A stretch of DNA of 10,312 nt from Baffinella frigidus. Lineage: Eukaryota > Cryptophyceae > Cryptomonadales > Baffinellaceae. Positions 5,882 to 10,312 of the stretch are shown piece by piece. Numbering within the stretch: position 1 is the stretch's first letter; every line of letters begins with the position of its first letter. The DNA is taken from positions 256,552 to 266,863 of the forward strand of contig MU646773.1 in the NCBI GenBank assembly GCA_026770585.1, written 5' to 3'. Made by a program: the position numbers and the translations under genes. The notes under the pieces were generated by a model. It searched no databases. It was not told the origin of the DNA and saw nothing but the letters and a program-made list of their open reading frames with translations.

Positions 5882-8533
5882 GGGTGTGTGGCTGGTGGAG
5901 CAGGCGAGCAGGGGCATGCTGGGCAGAGCGTTGCATCCGCGGAGTTGGACCGCGAGGGAATCGATCCGTTGCAAATCATGGTGCGCAGTCTCGGCGGTGT
6001 GTATGAGGGGATCATTTGCGATGAGTGGGGGAGGGTGTTCGCCCGCGTGCCTCCGAAATGCGTGATCACGCATTTCGCCGACGAGCGCTTTGACTGCAAC
6101 CCGTCCAGCCCGCGGGCCAGGCCGGACGGGGCGCAGTCAAAGCGCTTGTCGGCGGCTGTGACGGAGTGCACGACGGAGATGGGTGCGGCGGCGGCGACAG
6201 GAGCCAACGTGATGGTGGGAGGAGGGCTGTCGAGCATCGTGCTTGTCGGCGAGGTGGTGCAGTTCGGGCCGTCAGGGACCACGTTCGATCCTCCGGCCAC
6301 ACTGCGGCTGCCTTTCTGCGACGGGGTTGTCGCCAAGATGCGCGGCTCAGGCTTGCGGGTAAGCGTCGGAGCTTTCAGATGGGATGCGGACTGGACGGCG
6401 TGGCGGGAACTGGCGGGGGCGCGCGAGGACGGTGGTTTCATGGAGGTCGAGAGCAAGAGCTTCTCGTTCTACACGGTCGGTTTGCAAGTGCTCGGGTGCG
6501 TCGGGGTCGGTCTCCTGGCAATCGCTTCCTCCTCTCATTCGGTCAGCGACGCTGGCGGCGCGACGCCCCCTCCGCCCCCTCCACCAGCGGGGTTCTCGGC
6601 GATCTTCCCCAAGAGCGTGCGCCCCAACCAGCCGATCCGAGTGCAGGTGTTTGCATATCCGCTGGAGTTTCAGCCGCCTCTCGAAGAAGGCGATCGCGAG
6701 GTCAAGTACAATTACGGGCTGCCGCTACCAATTCCCGAAGAGCTCATGGTGGAGCTCCAGGATTCTGGAGGATTGCCAAAGAGCGTGGCGCTGAGGTGGA
6801 ACGGCAAGGGTGGCACCAACACGTGGCTGGAGGTTGCGTCAGGCTCCCGCTCGGAGGTGCACCTCAAGGCCAATATCCTTTTGCTGGACGGCAAGCAGCT
6901 CGGCTTTATCCCTTTCTCCGTCGAGGTGTGCGCAAAGGCACACACCTCGAAGGCCGAAAGGGCGAAAGCCGCTGCTCCCAACCTCGAAATGTGTGAGCTG
7001 GAGGCGCCGGCGATCCTGGTGTTTTCGGCGAGGGTCGGGACGACGGTCGAGGTAGACAGGGAGGCTAAGATGATCAAGAAGGAGTTCCGGCGCGTGGAGG
7101 ACAAAGTGAAGGTGAAGGTGCAGGCGTATTCGGGACCCGCGGACTTTTTCATGGAGCTAGCGCACGCCGCGACGCAGAACGTTCGGGTGTTTCACTTCGT
7201 GGGGCACGGAGCCGACACCGGGGAGGGGGTCGTGTGGGAGCGGGGCGCCGGGCGCCGGGGGGAGGGCCCGATCGAGGGGGGGAACTTCGTTGGAGCGTTT
7301 CGGTATGCGTCGACCGTGGATTGCGTTTTCCTCAACGCGTGCTTTACGCTCCAGGTCGGCCTGGAGCTCCAGCGCGACACGCGCGTGCGCTACGTGGTGT
7401 GTTGGTGCGGCAAGGTCTCGGATAAGACCAGCAGGAAGTTCGCCAAGGCGTTCTACCGGATCGCGTTTCCCACCAAGGGCCCGCCTCTGTATTTCACTGG
7501 GTTCGTGGAGGCTTGTCGCCTTCTCGACGAGTGGTACACGCACAGACGGGGCATTCGGCCGTCGCCCTATCTGGTATGGAAAGACGACGCCTTGGACCCG
7601 TCCGACCACGTCCTCCTCCGCGAATGTGGGACGCCTGGTGCGGCGACGTGGGTGCGAGGCGTTCCTAGCCGCTGGACGGGCGACGCATCGGCTGGGGAGG
7701 AGGCGCGCCCATTTCCTGCCAGGCCCGCCGGGTCAGCTGCCGCCGATGGGGGGGAGACGTCGGAGGATGATGAGTCGGACAGCCAGGATGAGGGAGAGGC
7801 GCGCAACTGGTTTCCGGGCAACAAGGTCGGGCAGGCTGAGAAGGATGCGCTGAGGAAGTTGGACCCCTCCGAGGTCAGGTTTTCGATGGTGCTCAACGGC
7901 ACGGAAATCGCGGAGATGGGCAGCAACGGCGTGTACAACGGCCTCACCACGAGCGGCTTCCTGGACGGCAACGTGCTCGCCCGGTGGGGCGTCCACTCGT
8001 ACGTTGCCGGGGTGTGGGGCAAGGCCGGGGCGGCGGCGAAGCACGCCGCGCAGCTGACTGACGCCGAGAAGAAAGCCAGGCTCTCTGGTGTGATCAAGCA
8101 GCTGAAGGAGGTGGAGCGCCAGCGGAAGTTGGAAATGGAGAAGAGCCGCAACCGTTGCCAGAATTTCCTGCCCCCCCTGCCCCGGTGCCCGAAGCTATGC
8201 AAGTGCCTGAAGACGTGCCAGTGCCCGAATCAGTGCAAGACCTGCAAATCCAAGGAAACCCACGCGCACCAGCTGAGCCAGATGGAGCAGTGCCGCGCAG
8301 AGATGGAGAGGCTGTTGTCCAGCGTCCCACCTTCCCCCCCGGCCCCCCTCCCGCCCCCGGCTGCAGCGGGAGGGGGGGTGAGGGGGGGCTGGGGTCAGAG
8401 ACCAGGGGGGAGCTGGATGGGGGAGGGCGGCTCAGGTCAGAATGCGCCTGGGGGTGATGCCCCAACGAACCCCGAGACCCGAACCCCGAAACCCAAAACC
8501 CCGTGTCGCGGGTTTCTGAGTCCTGGCGACTGA
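5882..8533 (+). CDS. ZU5-like / CHAT cysteine protease-like protein
   Basis: A single frame is open from 5789 (GTG) to the TGA at 8531. Residue numbers here count from 5789. The first ATG is residue 64 (5978); alternatively an upstream exon joins at the acceptor-like CCGCAG (5876-5881). Domains in order: a ZU5-like region, residues about 68-232 (GGVYEG...VPP, GPSGTTFDPPATLRLPF, and SKSFSFYTV in the place of the usual HFS strand); a hydrophobic stretch 231-247; a Pro7 linker; a beta-rich region about 269-380; a CHAT domain about 408-600 with FHFVGHG (His473), VFLNAC (Cys518) and SRKFAKAFYR; an acidic linker 654-672; a coiled coil about 757-788; a Cys-rich knuckle 790-819; a second short helix. 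CHAT proteins are caspase-like (clan CD) proteases that use this His-Cys dyad. The last about 30 residues translate telomere-like repeat, so the true 3' end is probably a splice donor, for example CAG|GTCAGA at 8436. Substrate and cellular role are unknown. Confidence 0.75.
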   Translation, partial: GCVAGGAGEQGHAGQSVASAELDREGIDPLQIMVRSLGGVYEGIICDEWGRVFARVPPKCVITHFADERFDCNPSSPRARPDGAQSKRLSAAVTECTTEMGAAAATGANVMVGGGLSSIVLVGEVVQFGPSGTTFDPPATLRLPFCDGVVAKMRGSGLRVSVGAFRWDADWTAWRELAGAREDGGFMEVESKSFSFYTVGLQVLGCVGVGLLAIASSSHSVSDAGGATPPPPPPPAGFSAIFPKSVRPNQPIRVQVFAYPLEFQPPLEEGDREVKYNYGLPLPIPEELMVELQDSGGLPKSVALRWNGKGGTNTWLEVASGSRSEVHLKANILLLDGKQLGFIPFSVEVCAKAHTSKAERAKAAAPNLEMCELEAPAILVFSARVGTTVEVDREAKMIKKEFRRVEDKVKVKVQAYSGPADFFMELAHAATQNVRVFHFVGHGADTGEGVVWERGAGRRGEGPIEGGNFVGAFRYASTVDCVFLNACFTLQVGLELQRDTRVRYVVCWCGKVSDKTSRKFAKAFYRIAFPTKGPPLYFTGFVEACRLLDEWYTHRRGIRPSPYLVWKDDALDPSDHVLLRECGTPGAATWVRGVPSRWTGDASAGEEARPFPARPAGSAAADGGETSEDDESDSQDEGEARNWFPGNKVGQAEKDALRKLDPSEVRFSMVLNGTEIAEMGSNGVYNGLTTSGFLDGNVLARWGVHSYVAGVWGKAGAAAKHAAQLTDAEKKARLSGVIKQLKEVERQRKLEMEKSRNRCQNFLPPLPRCPKLCKCLKTCQCPNQCKTCKSKETHAHQLSQMEQCRAEMERLLSSVPPSPPAPLPPPAAAGGGVRGGWGQRPGGSWMGEGGSGQNAPGGDAPTNPETRTPKPKTPCRGFLSPGD
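6054..6154. repeat. 24-bp perfect palindrome adjoining a 79-nt hairpin inside the gene
   Basis: Positions 6054-6077 form a perfect 24-bp palindrome centred on GATC. Overlapping its last two bases, 6076-6097 pairs with 6133-6154 over 22 bases with only one G-T wobble. The inside pairs again (CCCGTCC 6100-6106 with GGACGGG 6124-6130) and holds the palindrome GCCCGCGGGC at 6108-6117. All of it lies in the open reading frame (residues about 89-122), inside the ZU5-like region. Confidence 0.9.
6921..6950. repeat. 10-bp hairpin within the coding frame
   Basis: TCGAGGTGTG (6921-6930) and CACACCTCGA (6941-6950) are perfect inverted repeats around a 10-base loop, in the linker between the beta-rich region and the CHAT domain. 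Confidence 0.8.
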
Positions 8534-8784
8534 AGACCCACACCACTGCTGCCCCTGGCGCACGCAGCGGGTTTGGTGCCCTGCACCCTCACCGCCAACC
8601 CCAAAACCCAAAACCTGAAACCTGAAAGCACGCACCCACGCACCACCATTGCCCTGGGCGCACGCAGTGGGGGTGGTGCCTTAAACCCTCGCCGCTAACC
8701 CCGAAATTTGAAACTCGAAACCCGAAACCCGGTGCCGCGGGTGTCTCCTACCTTGACCATTGAGAATGCTGGGGCCCGCTGCAG
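8436..8784 (+). other. Telomere-like and 100-bp tandem repeats, probable intron
   Basis: The region contains CCCGAAACCC/CCCAAAACC-type units. It also has a tandem duplication with exactly 100-bp spacing: CACCACTGCT...GCGCACGCAG at 8541 and CACCACCATT...GCGCACGCAG at 8641, each followed by similar GGTGCC and ACCCTC(A/G)CCGC(C/T)AACCCC. No independent coding is seen. A donor-like CAG|GTCAGA (8436) and acceptor-like CTGCAG (8779-8784) or CGGCAG (8830-8835) bracket it. Both pairings are phase 1, so it can be an intron joining the CHAT frame to the CUE exons. Other donors (for example GTGAGG at 8378) are possible. Confidence 0.45.
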
Positions 8785-8890
8785 GAGCGGGAGGGCCCGC
8801 TTCGGGGGCGTGGGGGGCGGGGAGGGTGGCGGCAGCTGACCTGGCGGCGATTGCGCAAGTGAGGGAGCTTATCCCGGACGTTGGAGAGGG
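8785..8890 (+). CDS. CUE domain, first exon (ASCC2-like)
   Basis: The frame reads ADLAAIAQVRELIPDVGEG and stops being meaningful after GAGAGGG|GTGCGG at 8891. VREL.PD.GEG is the first helix and loop of a CUE domain, a three-helix ubiquitin-binding fold. The PD(L/V)GEGF wording is that of the CUE domain of ASCC2, the ubiquitin-reading subunit of the ASC-1 complex acting in ribosome quality control and alkylation repair (recalled, not searched). The Gly/Ala-rich N-terminal half of this exon is not conserved, and the 5' boundary (8785 or 8836) is uncertain. No other ASCC2 part is seen upstream. It is therefore a partial gene, a divergent paralogue, or the C-terminal tail of the CHAT protein. Confidence 0.6.
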
Positions 8891-9246
8891 GTGCGGTGCC
8901 CCCCCAACACAGTGGGCTTCGCAGATCGGTCCATTTATTCGAGTGGTAGTAACCAATAATTGCTCGGTACAAAGACATGTTTTTAACAGACATTTCGACC
9001 AGCTTTCTGGTCGAAATTTCCTGCGAAGCCCACTGTGTGCCCCCCTGCCCTGGCGCCAGAGAAGATAAGTGTTTGCTTCGGATTGCACCCCAAGGTGGCC
9101 ACAGAGTGTGTCCGCCATGTCTGGCGGCCGTGGTGGCGTTCAAAAATGTCTCCCTCCATGCCCCAGGACAGCGGTAAGCCTCTGGGTTGGTTGCAAAAGC
9201 GTGAGTGGTCAACCCCAACCCCCAAAACCCAACCTCTAAACCCCAG
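8891..9246 (+). other. Predicted phase-2 intron splitting the CUE domain
   Basis: Donor GTGCGG at 8891; acceptor CTCTAAACCCCAG ending at 9246. Removing 356 bases joins GAG GG to G TTC GCG, giving PDVGEG-FAAALL exactly where a CUE domain needs continuity. The 3' end is a telomere-like tract (CCCCAACCCCCAAAACCC...CTAAACCCCAG) that supplies both a CTAAAC branch-point-like motif and the pyrimidine tract. It contains a 132-bp inverted-repeat element. Confidence 0.65.
8907..9038. mobile_element. 132-bp MITE- or introner-like element in the CUE intron
   Basis: Perfect 18-bp terminal inverted repeats occur at 8907-8924 (ACACAGTGGGCTTCGCAG) and 9021-9038. Inside is an 11-bp hairpin, ATTTCGACCAG / CTGGTCGAAAT (8992-9002, 9007-9017), closed by CTTT. 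The interior is AT-richer than its surroundings. There is no coding capacity and no clear target-site duplication. It starts 16 bases after the predicted donor. This is consistent with a non-autonomous DNA transposon or introner remnant. Confidence 0.6.
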
Positions 9247-9445
9247 GTTCGCGGCAGCGCTGCTGCAGTCAACAGACTGGAACGTCGAGCGCGCCATCGA
9301 CTTACTCCTCGAAAACAACATCCCCCGCCACCTCTCTTCCATGCCGCGCGACGCCCCGCTCGCCTGCCATCCTCCCACCCAGGACGCGTCTGGGGGTTCG
9401 GGGGGCGGGGGCGGCGCAGGGGCTCTGTGGCCCCCGCTGGGCTAG
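9247..9445 (+). CDS. CUE domain, second exon and C-terminus
   Basis: The exon encodes FAAALLQSTDWNVERAIDLL then LENNIPRHLSSMPRD, the second and third helices of a CUE/UBA-type domain with the typical VERAI.LLLE ending. NIPRHL resembles the residues that follow the CUE core in ASCC2-type proteins. After that the frame becomes Gly- and Pro-rich and ends at TAG (9443-9445). The ASCC2 C-terminal tail is not seen, so the protein either ends early or continues by another splice. Phase agreement with the exon at 8785 is exact. Confidence 0.65.
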
Positions 9446-9895
9446 CTGGCGACTCAGAAACTCTCCTGAAAGGTCTGAGAGTCCCGCCTCGGCACCCTGT
9501 TTTGGGATTGATCGGAAACGGGTTTGAGCCCTGGACCCCCTTCCAAAGTCATCAAGTCAATTCCTGGTACAATTTTTAAACCCCCACGATCTGGGGGGGC
9601 GTTGTCGTACTGTCGAGGAAGCCCTGTAAGAGCACCTGTCGCATCTGCAGTGCCTACTCCGACCAATTCGTTATCATCCCTTGCACCCTTCAATCTAGTC
9701 CAGTCACCTATCCGTTAGATGGACGCGTACTTTTAGGGCTCAAACTACCAGGATTTATTCCGAAAATCCGTTTGATGGACGCTCTGACAAATAGATTCTA
9801 TTAGGTGACGCGATGAAACCCTCTCCACCCAGACCCCAAACCCGAACACCCTCCAAACCTGATTACCACCGCGTGGTGAATTCCCCACTGTAGGA
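9446..9895. other. Non-coding AT-richer block with a 17-bp direct repeat
   Basis: No gene is recognised. ATCCGTTAGATGGACGC at 9710-9726 recurs as ATCCGTTTGATGGACGC at 9766-9782 (one mismatch, 56 bases apart). A weak stem of five C and five G (about 9581-9597) and a TGTAA motif (about 9626), the polyadenylation signal used by many green algae, are present. Neither is strong evidence of a transcript end. Confidence 0.4.
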
Positions 9896-9999
9896 GTACC
9901 TCGCTCATCAAAAGCCACGCATCCTCTAGGACCACCGTGGGGCCATGTATAGGCCTACTGTAGGGTCATAGGGGGGTCTTCTCCTCATGAGCGAGGTAC
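9896..9999. mobile_element. 104-bp inverted-repeat (MITE-like) element
   Basis: GTACCTCGCTCAT (9896-9908) and ATGAGCGAGGTAC (9987-9999) are perfect 13-bp inverted repeats. The 78-base interior has no coding frame and contains a near-palindrome around AGGCCT. No clear target-site duplication is visible, so an RNA hairpin or a decayed element are alternatives. Confidence 0.5.
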
Positions 10000-10057
10000 C
10001 ACTGAAGTTGTTGGATCAAGCGTCAATCAGCGCCCCTGCGACCCCCACCACCACCCC

Positions 10058-10312
10058 CGGGCCCTAAACCCTACACCCTAAACCCTGGACCCTACACCCT
10101 ACCCCCCAATCCCTAAACCCTGAACCCTAAACCATGGACCCTGAACCCTAAACCCTACACCCTACACCCTACACCCTTCACCCTACACTCTACACCCTAC
10201 ACCTTACACACTACACCCTACACCCTACACCTCACACCCTACCCCCTACAGCCTAACCGCTAACCACCAACCGATACTCCCTAACCCCTGACCCCTGACC
10301 CCTAACCCCTAA
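10058..10312. repeat. Terminal degenerate telomere-like array
   Basis: Units CCCTAAA, CCCTACA, CCCTGAA and finally CCCCTGA/CCCCTAA run to the last base. The dominant unit (CCCTACA) differs from that at the left end (CCCTCAA). The orientation is the same as at the left end, although two true telomeres of one chromosome would be in opposite orientations. Confidence 0.8.

Noticed and set aside
5789-5977. GTG at 5789 as the translation start of the ZU5-CHAT protein
   Set aside because: GTG is not a normal eukaryotic start and the preceding DNA is minisatellite. The ATG at 5978 or an upstream exon joined near 5882 is more likely.
5821-8546. Several 60-211 codon frames overlapping the ZU5-CHAT gene in other frames
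   Set aside because: They are shadows of a GC-rich coding sequence. Only the long plus-strand frame shows recognisable motifs.
9480-9720. Short plus- and minus-strand frames (9454-9693 minus, 9524-9718 plus)
   Set aside because: Overlapping and short, with no motif and no splice support.

Overview
The window looks like nuclear DNA of a GC-rich unicellular eukaryote, most likely an alga. Three things point that way: degenerate repeats of the plant/algal telomere family (CCCTAAA, CCCTCAA, CCCTGAA), GT-AG introns that restore reading frames when removed, and eukaryotic-type domain combinations (CUE; a ZU5-like module with a CHAT protease). I cannot name the species. Both ends are telomere-like repeats, so this is either subtelomeric DNA, a short scaffold, or DNA from a genome where such repeats are scattered widely.

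Layout. 1-1360: telomere-like minisatellites, a short unique stretch with strong hairpins, and TTCAG- and TGAGTTGAGCC-type short repeats. 1392-1470: a first GACA/GAGATA microsatellite. 1480-3080: very C-rich DNA with many spurious open frames and one clear 206-bp tandem duplication (2165-2569), each copy holding an exon-like segment. 3116-5213: about 2 kb of purine-rich microsatellites alternating with short coding-like blocks. The blocks are three copies of a proline-rich PDVPPP module, one of which runs into a long charged alpha-helical exon that splices in frame to a second coiled-coil exon. 5219-5780: TGAGTTGAGCC hairpin, telomere-like repeats and CACCGTA/ACACTG minisatellites.

The main gene is at about 5882-8533 (+). 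It is one long open frame encoding a ZU5-like domain, a hydrophobic segment, a beta-rich domain, a CHAT-type cysteine protease domain with VGHG and LNAC motifs (His473/Cys518 in the numbering used here), an acidic linker, a coiled coil and a cysteine-rich knuckle. Downstream, two exons (about 8785-8890 and 9247-9445) splice in frame to give a CUE ubiquitin-binding domain closely resembling that of ASCC2. Intron phases would allow the CHAT frame to be spliced onto the CUE exons, giving a possible ZU5-CHAT-CUE protein. It is equally possible that the CUE exons are a separate, partial ASCC2-like gene. The intron inside the CUE domain carries a 132-bp element with perfect 18-bp terminal inverted repeats, and its 3' end is built from telomere-like repeat.

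9446-10312 holds no recognisable gene: a 17-bp direct repeat, a 104-bp inverted-repeat element and terminal telomere-like repeats. How the genes work together cannot be read from the window. The ZU5-CHAT(-CUE) gene is the best candidate for an undescribed cell-death or immune-type signalling protein.
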